Origin: Streptomyces sp. S.PB5
GTDB lineage: Bacteria > Actinomycetota > Actinomycetes > Streptomycetales > Streptomycetaceae
Direction of reading: 5' to 3'
Length of the DNA stretch: 64,000 nt
Assembly (NCBI RefSeq): GCF_030403745.1
Contig: NZ_JAQMWP010000008.1
Span: 62,001-126,000 of the forward strand
Of this stretch, positions 41,731 to 50,367 are shown piece by piece. A model generated the notes under the pieces. That model was not told where the DNA came from and made no database searches. It saw only the letters and a program-made list of their open reading frames with translations. Numbering within the stretch: the stretch's first letter is position 1; the number at the start of each line of letters is the position of its first letter. The translations under genes and the position numbers were made by a program.

Positions 41731-42156
41731 ATGTCAGATGAACAGTCGTACGAACTGCTCGGATTCGACAACGTCCTGCTGCCCGTGGGAGACCTCGGCG
41801 AGGCCGTCGGCTTCTACGAACGCGCCGGGTTCGCGGTGGCGTTCCGGCTGGACGAGGCCGGGATCGCGCTGCTGAAGGTCGGCGGCGAGACACCAGGAAT
41901 CCTGCTGCGGCAGGAGGAGCTGCTGCGGGAGGGCGGGTTCGGGCACCGGCCGTCGGCCTGGCCCTCCCCGCGCGTGTGGCTCGAAGTGCCGGACGCGCGC
42001 GTGGCGGCACGGGAGTTGCGCACGGCGGGCATCGCACTGCTCGACGAGCCCTTCTCCGCGGCCACCGGCTGGACCGTCGAGATCTCCGACCCCTGGGGCA
42101 ACATCCTCGGCTTCACGGACTACAGCAAGCGTCCGGAACTCGGGCGCCGGCCATAG
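41731..42156 (+). CDS. VOC-superfamily (glyoxalase-like) protein
   Basis: This 141-residue protein has the paired beta-alpha-beta-beta-beta fold of glyoxalase/bleomycin resistance/dioxygenase proteins. LLGFDNVLLPVGDLGEAVGFYERAGF opens the first module, and VWLEVPDARVAARELRTAGI...EISDPWGNILGFTD the second. A metal-binding Glu is likely in the EISDPWGN strand, but the first module has Asn rather than His at the usual ligand position (FDNVLLPV), so metal binding is uncertain. It precedes a TetR gene by 78 bp. Confidence 0.82.
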   Translation: MSDEQSYELLGFDNVLLPVGDLGEAVGFYERAGFAVAFRLDEAGIALLKVGGETPGILLRQEELLREGGFGHRPSAWPSPRVWLEVPDARVAARELRTAGIALLDEPFSAATGWTVEISDPWGNILGFTDYSKRPELGRRP

Positions 42157-42234
42157 GCACACCCACGTGCCGGACGCGATCAGGACGCCGACGCCGTGAC
42201 AGCGGTGCCCGCGCCACTGACTAGGCTCTTCGCC

Positions 42235-42972
42235 GTGCCCGCGAACACCGAAAAGGGCGGTACGCCCACCAGAACCGAGCCCACCAAGTCCGAGCAGACC
42301 CGCGCTCTGATCCTGGAGACGGCCATGCGGCTGTTCCAGGAGCGCGGTTACGACAAGACGACGATGCGGGCCATCGCCAAGGAGGCCGGGGTCTCCGTCG
42401 GGAACGCGTACTACTACTTCGAGGGCAAGGAGCACCTGATCCAGGGCTTCTACGACCGGATCGCCGCCGAGCACCAGACGGCGGTCCGGGAGGTCCTGGA
42501 GCGGGAGACCGACCTGGAGGCGCGGCTCGCGGGTGTGCTGCGGACCTGGCTGGACATCGCCACGCCGTACCACGAGTTCGCGGTGCAGTTCTTCAAGAAC
42601 GCCGCCGACCCGGACAGCCCGCTCAGCCCCTTCTCCCCCGAGTCGGAGCACGCGCGCGTGGAGGCGATCAGCGTGCACCGCGCGGTGCTGGCCGGTACGA
42701 GGACCAAGGTGCCGGATGATCTGCGGGACGTTCTGCCCGAGCTGATGTGGCTCTCGCAGATGGGGCTCGTGCTCTATTGGATCTTCGACCGGACCGAGGG
42801 GCGCGAGCGGAGCTACCGGCTCGCCGAGCGCGGGGCCCGGCTCACCGCGCGCGGTGTCGCGCTCGCCCGGTTCCGGGTGCTGCGGCCGCTCGTGCGGGAG
42901 GTGCACGAGCTGTTCACGGACTTCCTGCCGGGGATGACGAGGATGATGCCGGACCCCGGCAGGAAGCCCTAG
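42235..42972 (+). CDS. TetR-family regulator
   Basis: This 245-residue regulator has its helix-turn-helix at ~20-65 (TRALILETAMRLFQERGYDKTTMRAIAKEAGVSVGNAYYYFEGKEHL). A long helical ligand domain ends with REVHELFTDFLPGM. TAGGCT at 42222-42227 lies 7 bp before the GTG at 42235, with GTGACA further upstream, so the gene is probably leaderless from this GTG. The longer GTG at 42196 falls in that putative promoter. Its stop is 5 bp from the convergent MMPL stop. It may control the neighbouring exporter, which is an inference from position. Confidence 0.87.
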   Translation: MPANTEKGGTPTRTEPTKSEQTRALILETAMRLFQERGYDKTTMRAIAKEAGVSVGNAYYYFEGKEHLIQGFYDRIAAEHQTAVREVLERETDLEARLAGVLRTWLDIATPYHEFAVQFFKNAADPDSPLSPFSPESEHARVEAISVHRAVLAGTRTKVPDDLRDVLPELMWLSQMGLVLYWIFDRTEGRERSYRLAERGARLTARGVALARFRVLRPLVREVHELFTDFLPGMTRMMPDPGRKP

Positions 42973-42977
42973 TCACC

Positions 42978-45395
42978 TCAATTGACGGCGTCGACCTCGC
43001 CCTCGGCCAGCTCGACGTCGTGCACCAAGGGGCCTTCGCCGACCACCACATGCCCCGCGCGGGAGGCGTACGAGGACGCCGTGGCCGCGAGCAGATACGT
43101 GCCGGGGGCCGGGACCGAGACGATGTACGAACCGTCGGCCAGGGACACCACCCGGTCCAGCTGGCGACCGCCCTTGGTCAGCAACGTGACCGCCGCGCCC
43201 GCGACCGGCTCGCCGTCGGTGTCCCGGACGAAGCCGTGCACGGCCGACGCGGGGCCGCCGTCGGCCTCGGCGACCTGGGCGACGGCCTCCTCCCTCGGCT
43301 CCACCGCGAGATGCGGCAGCCGCTTCTCCAGCCCGGCCGGCAGCCACCAGTTGGACGTGCCGAGCAGATGCATCGCGGCCGGCACCAGGGCCGTACGCAG
43401 GATGAACGCGTCCAGGGCCACCGCGGCGGCGAGGCCGATGCCCGCCATCGCGCCCTCCATGTCACCGCTGAGGATGAAGGCGCTGAACACGCAGATCATG
43501 ATCAGGGCCGCACAGTTGATGACGCGGCTGGTCTCGGCGAGGCCGACGCGCACCGCGCGCGCGTTGTCACGCGTGTGCACCCACTCCTCGTGCATCCGGC
43601 TCACCAGGAACACCTGGTAGTCCATCGAGAGGCCGAACAGCAGCGAGAGCATGATGACCGGCAGGAACGCCGTGATCGGGCCCTCCTTGCCGATGCCGAG
43701 GAGCTCCGTGCCCCAGCCCCACTGGAAGATCGCGACCAGGACACCGAAGGACGCGGCCGCCGCGATCAGGTTCATCAGGGCGGCGGTCAGCGGGACCACC
43801 AGCGAGCGGAAGGCGATCAGGAGCAGCAGGAAGCCGAGCGTGATGATGGCCGCGATGAAGTAGGGCAGCCGGTCGCCCGTCACCGACGCGAAGTCCTTGA
43901 AGACCGCGGTGACACCGCCGACATGGGCCTCGGCGCCCGAGGCGGGGATCACGTCGTCGCGCAGCCGGTCGATCAGCTGGTCCGTCTGCTCCGACTGCGG
44001 TGAGGTGGTCGGGACGACCTGGATCAGCGTGACGCCGTTCGCGGGCGGTACGGCGGCCACCTGCGCCACGCCCTCGGTGGACTCGATACGCGAGACCAGA
44101 CCCTGGGCGTCGCCTTCGGAGACGACCACCTGGAGCGGGCCGTTGAAGCCGGGACCGAAACCCTCGGCGAGCAGGTCGTAGGCCTGCCGGGTGGTCGTGG
44201 ACTCCTGGTGGTTGCCCTGGTCGGTGGCGCCGAGCCGGATCGACAGCACGGGCAGCGCCAGGATCACCATGACCACGAGGGCCAGCCCGGCGACCGCGCG
44301 CGGCCGCTTCTCGACGTACGCCGACCAGCGCGCCGCAAGGCCGCTCGTGTGCTCCGGCTCCGGTCCCGTCGCGGCCAGCCTGCGCCGCTGGCGGCGGCTG
44401 AGGACACGCATGCCGAGGAAGCCGAGGAGCGCGGGCAGCAGGGTGACCGCGGCCAGGACGCTCAGGACGACGGTCAGCGAGGTCGCGATGACCACGCCGT
44501 CCAGGAAGCGCATGTTCATCACCAGCATTCCGGCGAGCGCGATGCACACCGTGCCGCCCGCGAACAGCACCGCGCGCCCCGAGGTGTTCAGGGCGGTGAC
44601 CGCCGACTCCTCGGGCTTCATGCCGCGCAGGATGCCCCGCCGGTGCCGGGTCACGATGAACAGCGCGTAGTCGATGCCGACGCCGAGGCCGATCAGCGAG
44701 CCGAGCAGCGGGGCGACTTCGGGCACGTCCGTGACATGGCTGAGCAGCGAGGTCGCCATCAGCCCGGTGCTGAGGGCCGCGATCGCGACCACGAGGGGCA
44801 GCAGCATCGCGAAGAGCGAGCCGAAGGCCAGGAAGAGCACGACCGCCGCGGCGACGATGCCGACCAGCTCGGCCAGACCGGTCGGCGGCTCCTGGGTCCG
44901 GGTGATCGCCTGGCCGCCCAGCTCGACCTGGAGTCCGTCGCGCTCGGCCGCCTGCGCGGTGTCGACGACGTCCTCGACGAGCTCCTTCGGTACGGCGTTG
45001 GCCTGCTCCACGAAGGTGACCTGGGCGTAGGCGATCCGCCCGTCCTCACTGACCTGGGCCGCGCCGTTCGCGGCGTAGGGGTTGGTGACCTCACCGACCC
45101 CCTTCATCGCGCCGATCTCCTTCAGCGCCGGCTCGATCCGGGACCGTACGGACTCGTCCCGTACGGAGCCCTCGTCGACCTTCCACACCACGGTGTCGGT
45201 GTCGCCCGCGCTCTGCGGGAAGGCCTTCTCCATCAGGTCGTACGCGCGCTTGGAGTCCGTGTCGGGGAGGGAGAACTCGTTCGCGTAGTCCGTGCCCGCG
45301 GCCGAACCCGCGAAGCCCAGACCGAACACGGCCCCCACCCACAGCAACAGGACCACCAGCCGGTGCCGATAGCACCACCGTGCCAATGCCGCCAC
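42978..45395 (-). CDS. MMPL-family RND exporter with C-terminal carboxypeptidase-regulatory-like domain
   Basis: This 805-residue membrane transporter has two RND repeats: a first helix (YRHRLVVLLLWVGAVFGLGFAG), an extracytoplasmic domain and five helices with GLGVGIDYALFIVTRHR (residues ~215-335), then a repeat with LLFGLSMDYQVFLVSRMHEEW. The paired Asp-Tyr motifs are the proton relay of MMPL proteins, which move lipids or hydrophobic drugs. The last ~80 residues (SAVHGFVRDTDGEPVAGAAVTLLT...) form a CarboxypepD_reg-like beta domain not normal for the family. GTG at 45395 or 45404 could start it. It is divergent from a two-component system that may sense the same signal. Confidence 0.88.
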   Translation of the reverse strand: MAALARWCYRHRLVVLLLWVGAVFGLGFAGSAAGTDYANEFSLPDTDSKRAYDLMEKAFPQSAGDTDTVVWKVDEGSVRDESVRSRIEPALKEIGAMKGVGEVTNPYAANGAAQVSEDGRIAYAQVTFVEQANAVPKELVEDVVDTAQAAERDGLQVELGGQAITRTQEPPTGLAELVGIVAAAVVLFLAFGSLFAMLLPLVVAIAALSTGLMATSLLSHVTDVPEVAPLLGSLIGLGVGIDYALFIVTRHRRGILRGMKPEESAVTALNTSGRAVLFAGGTVCIALAGMLVMNMRFLDGVVIATSLTVVLSVLAAVTLLPALLGFLGMRVLSRRQRRRLAATGPEPEHTSGLAARWSAYVEKRPRAVAGLALVVMVILALPVLSIRLGATDQGNHQESTTTRQAYDLLAEGFGPGFNGPLQVVVSEGDAQGLVSRIESTEGVAQVAAVPPANGVTLIQVVPTTSPQSEQTDQLIDRLRDDVIPASGAEAHVGGVTAVFKDFASVTGDRLPYFIAAIITLGFLLLLIAFRSLVVPLTAALMNLIAAAASFGVLVAIFQWGWGTELLGIGKEGPITAFLPVIMLSLLFGLSMDYQVFLVSRMHEEWVHTRDNARAVRVGLAETSRVINCAALIMICVFSAFILSGDMEGAMAGIGLAAAVALDAFILRTALVPAAMHLLGTSNWWLPAGLEKRLPHLAVEPREEAVAQVAEADGGPASAVHGFVRDTDGEPVAGAAVTLLTKGGRQLDRVVSLADGSYIVSVPAPGTYLLAATASSYASRAGHVVVGEGPLVHDVELAEGEVDAVN

Positions 45396-45554
45396 GCTCA
45401 ACACTCTCCAGTCGGTCGTCGGTTGGTCCCCCAGGTCCTGGGCAACAGCATTGGCGGCGGCGCGCGGGCGTGGACACCGGATACGACCGACTCTCAAGGA
45501 ACTCCAAAGCACGGAACCCGCCCGACTGTCAGTGGGCCCGCCGATACTGGGGGC

Positions 45555-46244
45555 ATGACGACGGCTCCAGGCACCGTGCTGATCGTGGAGGACGAGGAGA
45601 GCATCGCGGACGTCCTCGCCATCGCGCTGCGCTACCACCGCTTCGAGGTGATGACCGCGGGCACCCTCCGCGAGGCCAGGGCGCTCATCGAGCGCACCCG
45701 GCCCGACGTGGCGCTGCTCGACGTCATGCTGCCCGACGGCGACGGCCGCGCCCTGGGCAGGCAGCTGCGCGCCGAGCGGCCGGAGATGGCGCTGGTCTTC
45801 GTCACCGCGCGCGACGCGCCGGGTGAGATCGTCGGCGCCCTCGGCTTCGGCGACGACTACATCACCAAGCCGTTCAACATCGACGAGGTCGTCGCCCGGA
45901 TCACGGCCGTCCTCAGGCGCACCCGTCCCGCGGACGTGCTGCCGCAGCGACCGCCGCTGACGTACGGCGATCTGGAGCTGGACGAGACGACGTACAGCGT
46001 GCACCGCGCGGGGCGTTCCGTGGAGCTCACCCCCACCGAGTACGCGCTGCTGCGCTTCCTGGTGCGCAACGGCGGGCGGATCGTGCCCAAGGAGCAGCTC
46101 CTGCGGCACGTCTGGCAGTACGAGCACAACCCCGCCGAATCGACCGTCGTGGAGACCTACATCAGCTATCTGCGGCGCAAGCTGGACGCGCTGGGACCGC
46201 CGGTGATCACCACCCGGCGCGGTGTGGGATACGGGCTGGCATGA
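45555..46244 (+). CDS. OmpR/PhoB-family response regulator
   Basis: This 229-residue two-domain regulator has a receiver with VLIVEDEES (acidic pocket), VALLDVMLPDGDGR (phosphoacceptor Asp ~51), VTARD and DDYITKPF (Lys). The winged-helix DNA-binding domain follows (LTYGDLELDETTYSVHR...ELTPTEYALLRFLVRNGGRIV...VVETYISYLRRKL...TTRRGVGYGL). GATACT six bases before the ATG may be a -10 of a leaderless transcript. The histidine kinase start overlaps its stop (ATGA). Targets could include the divergent MMPL gene. Confidence 0.93.
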   Translation: MTTAPGTVLIVEDEESIADVLAIALRYHRFEVMTAGTLREARALIERTRPDVALLDVMLPDGDGRALGRQLRAERPEMALVFVTARDAPGEIVGALGFGDDYITKPFNIDEVVARITAVLRRTRPADVLPQRPPLTYGDLELDETTYSVHRAGRSVELTPTEYALLRFLVRNGGRIVPKEQLLRHVWQYEHNPAESTVVETYISYLRRKLDALGPPVITTRRGVGYGLA

Positions 46245-47713
46245 GGTTCGGCGGCAGGCGCGGCATCCACTCGCTGCGCGTCCAGCTCACCCTGGCCAAT
46301 GTGGCGCTGCTGCTCCTCGGCATCGTCGCGGCGACCGCGGTGAGCGTGATGGGCATGCGGTACTACCTGCTGGACCAGATCGACTCCGAACTCACCAAGA
46401 CCCGGAACTCGCTGGGCAGTTCGCAGCTCACCCTGGAGACGATCGACGGGCTGAGCAAGCTGGCGATCGTGCGTGAGCGGTTCCTTCAGCAGGACGACCC
46501 GGACGAGGGGGAGGCGCGGCCCGACCAGATCCTCACCGCGGTCGACGAGCGCGGCGGGACGGTCGCGCTGGCCGGCTTCACCCCGAGCGGCGTCCAGAAG
46601 GACCTCGCGGCGGCCGTGGACGACCCGCGCGCACTCGCCGGCGACGTCGAGCCGCACGACGTCCGGGTGCGCGGCGACGCCTACCGGGCGACCGCGACGG
46701 TGCTCGCCGACGGCACGTACATCCTGCTCGCCACCTCCACCGAGGCCGTCCACAAGGGCATCGCCAAGGCGCTGCGACTCGATCTCGCCATCGGAACCCT
46801 GCTGTTGGCGCTGCTGGCCTGTCTGACGATGTTCAGCGTGCGGCGCCGGATGCGGCCGCTGGAGGACATGGTGGAGACCTCCTCGGCGATCGCCGAAGGG
46901 GATCTGACCCGTCGGGTGCCGTCCAGCCGGGAGGCCACGCTGGAGGTGGAGCAACTGCGGGTCTCCCTCAACTCGATGCTCCAGCAGGTGGAGTCGGCGT
47001 ACCGCACGCGCGAGCGCAGCGCGGCCCAGCTGCGCCGGTTCGTCGCCGACGCCTCGCACGAGCTGCGCACCCCGCTGTCCGCGATACGCGGCTATCTCCA
47101 GCTCTACGACAAGGGCATGCTGCGCGAGGAGGCCGAGCGCAAGCGGGCCTGGGCGCGGGTCATGGCCGAGGCGGACCGCATGGGGCGGCTCGTGGACGAA
47201 CTCCTCACCCTCGCCCGCCTCGACCAGCAGCCCGACCTCCGCTTCCGGAACGTGGACCTGAGCCGCCTGGTCCGCGACGCGGCCGAGGACCTGCGCATAC
47301 AGCAGCCCGAGCGCCCGATCACCGTCGGCGCCGACGGGACGCTCCTGGTGCACGCCGACGAATCGGGGCTGCGGCAGGTCCTGGGCAACCTGGTGGCCAA
47401 CGTACGCACCCACACGGCCCCCGACGTACCGGTACGCCTCGGGGTGGAACGCGCCGACGGACTCGTCCGGCTGTCCGTCGCGGACAAGGGCCCCGGCCTC
47501 TGCAAGGAGGACGCGGCCCGCATCTTCGACCGCTTCTTCCGCGCCGGCGGCGGCGCGGGCAGCGGCCTCGGCATGGCGATCGTGCAGGGAGTCGTCCAGG
47601 CACACGGCGGACGCGTGGCGGTACTGACGGCACCGGGCGAAGGGCTGACGGTGACGGTGATACTGCCGACACACGCGAGCGCGAGCGTCGACACGAACGG
47701 CAAGGACCGCTGA
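46241..47713 (+). CDS. membrane sensor histidine kinase
   Basis: This 490-residue kinase has a first transmembrane helix at ~15-42, an extracytoplasmic sensor region with acidic loops (QQDDPDEGEARPDQ) and a second helix ~180-203 (LAIGTLLLALLACLTMFSV). HAMP follows (RRMRPLEDMVETSSAIAEGDLTRRV), then the HisKA box DASHELRTPLSAIRGY (His ~272) and a HATPase domain with GNLVANV, DKGPGL, FDRFFRAGGG and GSGLGMAIV. The N-box has Val after Asn where Ala is usual. It is translationally coupled to the response regulator. Confidence 0.93.
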   Translation: MRFGGRRGIHSLRVQLTLANVALLLLGIVAATAVSVMGMRYYLLDQIDSELTKTRNSLGSSQLTLETIDGLSKLAIVRERFLQQDDPDEGEARPDQILTAVDERGGTVALAGFTPSGVQKDLAAAVDDPRALAGDVEPHDVRVRGDAYRATATVLADGTYILLATSTEAVHKGIAKALRLDLAIGTLLLALLACLTMFSVRRRMRPLEDMVETSSAIAEGDLTRRVPSSREATLEVEQLRVSLNSMLQQVESAYRTRERSAAQLRRFVADASHELRTPLSAIRGYLQLYDKGMLREEAERKRAWARVMAEADRMGRLVDELLTLARLDQQPDLRFRNVDLSRLVRDAAEDLRIQQPERPITVGADGTLLVHADESGLRQVLGNLVANVRTHTAPDVPVRLGVERADGLVRLSVADKGPGLCKEDAARIFDRFFRAGGGAGSGLGMAIVQGVVQAHGGRVAVLTAPGEGLTVTVILPTHASASVDTNGKDR

Positions 47714-48114
47714 CGCGGCCGGGCCTCGTCGACACGGACGTATCCCCCACAGGCGCGGCTCAGGGGTTGCGCGGACGCGGCCTCACGGGCGCTGCCGGGG
47801 CGTCGGGGCCACGAAGACCAAGCCTCGGCACGGGAGTTGGCGCGCAGGGCTGCGGATGCGGCGCGGGCGGAGACCAAGGGCGCGGCACGGACATCGGCGC
47901 GGATGGAGACCACAGGGCGGCTCACGGGCTGGCGCGGACGGACCCCGTGGGCGCGGCTCGGGAGGTGGCGCTGGGCGTGAACTCGGCGGTGCTGCTGGGG
48001 AGTCGGAGGGGCGCGGGCATTGTGCAGAGGGCGGTGTCGGCGTGGGGCTGCGGATGCGGCTCAGGTGCCGGGGTGGGTGTGGGTCCTGGTGCTCGGGGTC
48101 GGCGTGTGCCCGGG
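47714..48114. other. gene-free GC repeat-rich stretch
   Basis: No reading frame here has protein-like content. GGGCTGCGGATGCGGC recurs at 47847 and 48045, and GGGCGCGGCTC- and GCGCGGACG-like pieces recur several times. It lies at the convergent end of the kinase and ATP-binding genes and looks like degenerate repeat DNA. No clear hairpin terminator was found. Confidence 0.5.
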
Positions 48115-48516
48115 TCAGGTGTTCGCCAGTATCAGCGCCCAGACGGTCTTGCCGTGACGGCCCCGGCTCCACACCCCCCACGCGGCGGCGATGTTCTCCA
48201 CCAGGTGCAGTCCGCGGCCCGCCTCCTCCCACTCCCCCACCACCCTCAGGCGCGGCTCCAGCTGTCCCTCGTCGGAGACCTCGATGAGACAGGAGCCGTC
48301 GGCGAGAGCGGTCACCGCGACCTCGAACTCGCGCTCCAGCAGGGGCCCGTGGCGTACGACGTTGGTCGCCAGCTCGGACACCAGCAGTACGGCGTCGGCC
48401 AGCGCCGGATCATCGGCCCCGTGCCCCCAGTCGGCCAGATGGTCCCGCACCCGGCGCCGGGCCAGTCCGACGGAAGCCGGGTGCCGGGGCAGCCGGAAGG
48501 AGTTGCGTCTCAACAC
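48115..48516 (-). CDS. HATPase_c ATP-binding protein (SpoIIAB/RsbW-like)
   Basis: This 133-residue single-domain GHKL ATPase of the type abundant in Streptomyces begins RRNSFRLPRHPASVGLARR. ADAVLLVSELATNVVRHG is the N-box, EVSDEGQLEPRL the G1 box and GRGLHLVENIAAAWGV the G2 box. Relatives act as serine kinases or anti-sigma factors toward STAS partners; none is encoded next to it. The GTG at 48516 follows GAGGAG. Confidence 0.88.
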   Translation of the reverse strand: MLRRNSFRLPRHPASVGLARRRVRDHLADWGHGADDPALADAVLLVSELATNVVRHGPLLEREFEVAVTALADGSCLIEVSDEGQLEPRLRVVGEWEEAGRGLHLVENIAAAWGVWSRGRHGKTVWALILANT

Positions 48517-48612
48517 GTTTGCTCCTCATCCCACGCACACCTCCGTCACATGGTGCTGCGTAGGGCTGCTACCCCGCGTCACTCCGGCGAATGTCCATGC
48601 CGCGAGATCGCG

Positions 48613-50169
48613 TCAGATCCAGGTGAGCCGCCAGAGGCGGAAGACACCCGTACCGTCCGACAGATACTGGCCACCGCCGACATCCTCACTGGTCACGACG
48701 TACTCCTTGGCCTGCCACAGCGGGATGACCGGAACATCTCGGGCGACGACGTCCTGCATCGCCCGGAAGTCCTCCGTGGCGTCGCCGCGGTCCTCGTACT
48801 TCTGGCTGGCCTGAATCAGTCGGTCGACCTCGCCGCTGCTGTACCCGGTGTTCATGGTTCCGTCGGTGCCGACGAGCGGGCCACCGTAGGTGTCCGGGTC
48901 GGGATAGTCGGCGACCCAGCCGACCGCGTACGCGTCGAGCTTGCCGGTGGCCCAGCGCTTCTGGAAGTCGGTCCACTCGTAGCCCCTGACGGTCACCTTG
49001 AACAGACCGCTCGACTCCAGCTGCCGCTTGATCTCCTTGGCCTCGGCGGCGGCGGAGGCGCGGCCGATGCCGTAGCCGTAGGTGAAGCGGACCGGCACGG
49101 ACACGCCGGCGTCCTCCAGCAGCGCCCTGGCCTTCGCCACGCTCTGCTTGGGGTAGGCGTCGAAGAACGACGTGCTGTGCCCGGTGATACCCGTCGGGAT
49201 CAGCGAGTACAGCGGGTCGACGGTCCCCTCGTACACCGTGGCCGCCAGCCGCTCACGGTCGATCAGCCAGGCCATCGCCTGCCGGACCGCGGTGTCGTGC
49301 AGCGGCGCGGAGGCGCGGGTGTTGAGGTAGAGGTTGCGGACCTCGGAGCTGTCGGCCTCGGAGACCCGCATGGTCGGGTCGCTCGGGTTGAGCTCGGCGA
49401 GCGTCTTCGGCGGCAGCTGCCGGGTGGCCGCGTCGACCTGCTTCTTCGCCCACGCGCTGTTGAGGGCGTCGGCGTTCTTGTAGTAACGCAGCTCGATGGG
49501 CCGCCCCGTGTCCTCGGTCGCGCCCTTGTAGTCCGGGTTGGGCCTGAGGACCGCCTTGGAGTCCTTCGTATACGCCGACAGCTGGTACGGGCCGGTGCCG
49601 TCCACGCCGTCGTCGGTGCGCAGTGCGTTCGCCGGGTACTTGGTGCGGTCGACGATCGAACCGGCTCCGGTCGCCACCTTGAACGGGAACGTGGCGTCCG
49701 GGCTCGACAGCCGGAAGGTGACGGTCAGACCCTTCGCCGACACCGACTTGAGGGTGTCGAGCAGGGAGGAGGGGCCGACCTCCGACTTGATCTCCATGAC
49801 CCGCTCGAAGGAGTACTTCACGTCCTCGGCGGTCATCGTCCGCCCGCTCGGGAAGGTGAGCCCCTCCCGCAGTCTGCACTGATACGTCATCAGGTCCGTG
49901 CCCTCGAACTCGCAGCTCTCCGCCGCGTCGGGCACCGGCTTCGCGCCGCCCGCCTCGAAGGTCAGCAGCGACTGGAAGACGTTGCTGAACAAGGCCCAGG
50001 AGCCGGCGTCGTAGGCGCCTGCCGGGTCGAGGGACGTGACGACGTCCGACGTACCCACCTTGATGGTCTTGTCCGGATCCTCCTGCGACGGCATCAGCTG
50101 CCAGCCGCCCACTCCCACGGCTGCAAGTACCAGCAGCGTCGCGAGAATCCGTATGCGAACCGATCGCAT
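48613..50169 (-). CDS. family 5 extracellular solute-binding protein, orphan
   Basis: This 518-residue protein is like peptide/nickel ABC transporter binding proteins. TIKVGTSDVVTSLDPAGAYDAGSW opens the mature part; LREGLTFPSGRTMTAEDVKYSFER, GTGPYQL and AVRQAMAWLIDRE are SBP_bac_5 signatures. The N-terminal hydrophobic segment (ILATLLVLAAVGVGGW) has no lipobox cysteine, so it is either secreted or held by an uncleaved helix. No permease or ATPase genes lie nearby. AGGG precedes the ATG at 50169. Confidence 0.88.
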   Translation of the reverse strand: MRSVRIRILATLLVLAAVGVGGWQLMPSQEDPDKTIKVGTSDVVTSLDPAGAYDAGSWALFSNVFQSLLTFEAGGAKPVPDAAESCEFEGTDLMTYQCRLREGLTFPSGRTMTAEDVKYSFERVMEIKSEVGPSSLLDTLKSVSAKGLTVTFRLSSPDATFPFKVATGAGSIVDRTKYPANALRTDDGVDGTGPYQLSAYTKDSKAVLRPNPDYKGATEDTGRPIELRYYKNADALNSAWAKKQVDAATRQLPPKTLAELNPSDPTMRVSEADSSEVRNLYLNTRASAPLHDTAVRQAMAWLIDRERLAATVYEGTVDPLYSLIPTGITGHSTSFFDAYPKQSVAKARALLEDAGVSVPVRFTYGYGIGRASAAAEAKEIKRQLESSGLFKVTVRGYEWTDFQKRWATGKLDAYAVGWVADYPDPDTYGGPLVGTDGTMNTGYSSGEVDRLIQASQKYEDRGDATEDFRAMQDVVARDVPVIPLWQAKEYVVTSEDVGGGQYLSDGTGVFRLWRLTWI

Positions 50170-50367
50170 CGGTGCCCTCCCCGGGCCCTTGCGGCCCCAG
50201 TGCGTCTGCCACTCCCCTAGCGGCGCGGCTCACCTAACCACACGCGTTTCACCTGGGGGAAGAGGGATCTTGAGAGTTGAGAAAGTCATTGCCGCAAGCT
50301 GTTACCACCTCGTTTCACAGGGCCCTCACAGAGTCCGCCCGGAAACCACGCCGGTCCTGCTTCGACG

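Noticed and set aside
42196..42234. GTG at 42196 as start of the TetR gene
   Set aside because: It overlaps a likely -35/-10 pair leading to GTG 42235.
44208..45554. N-terminal extension of the response regulator to 44208
   Set aside because: The added residues are antisense to the MMPL gene; the receiver domain begins at 45555.
47767..50220. 817-codon plus-strand frame
   Set aside because: Runs through repeat DNA and antisense to the ATP-binding and solute-binding genes.
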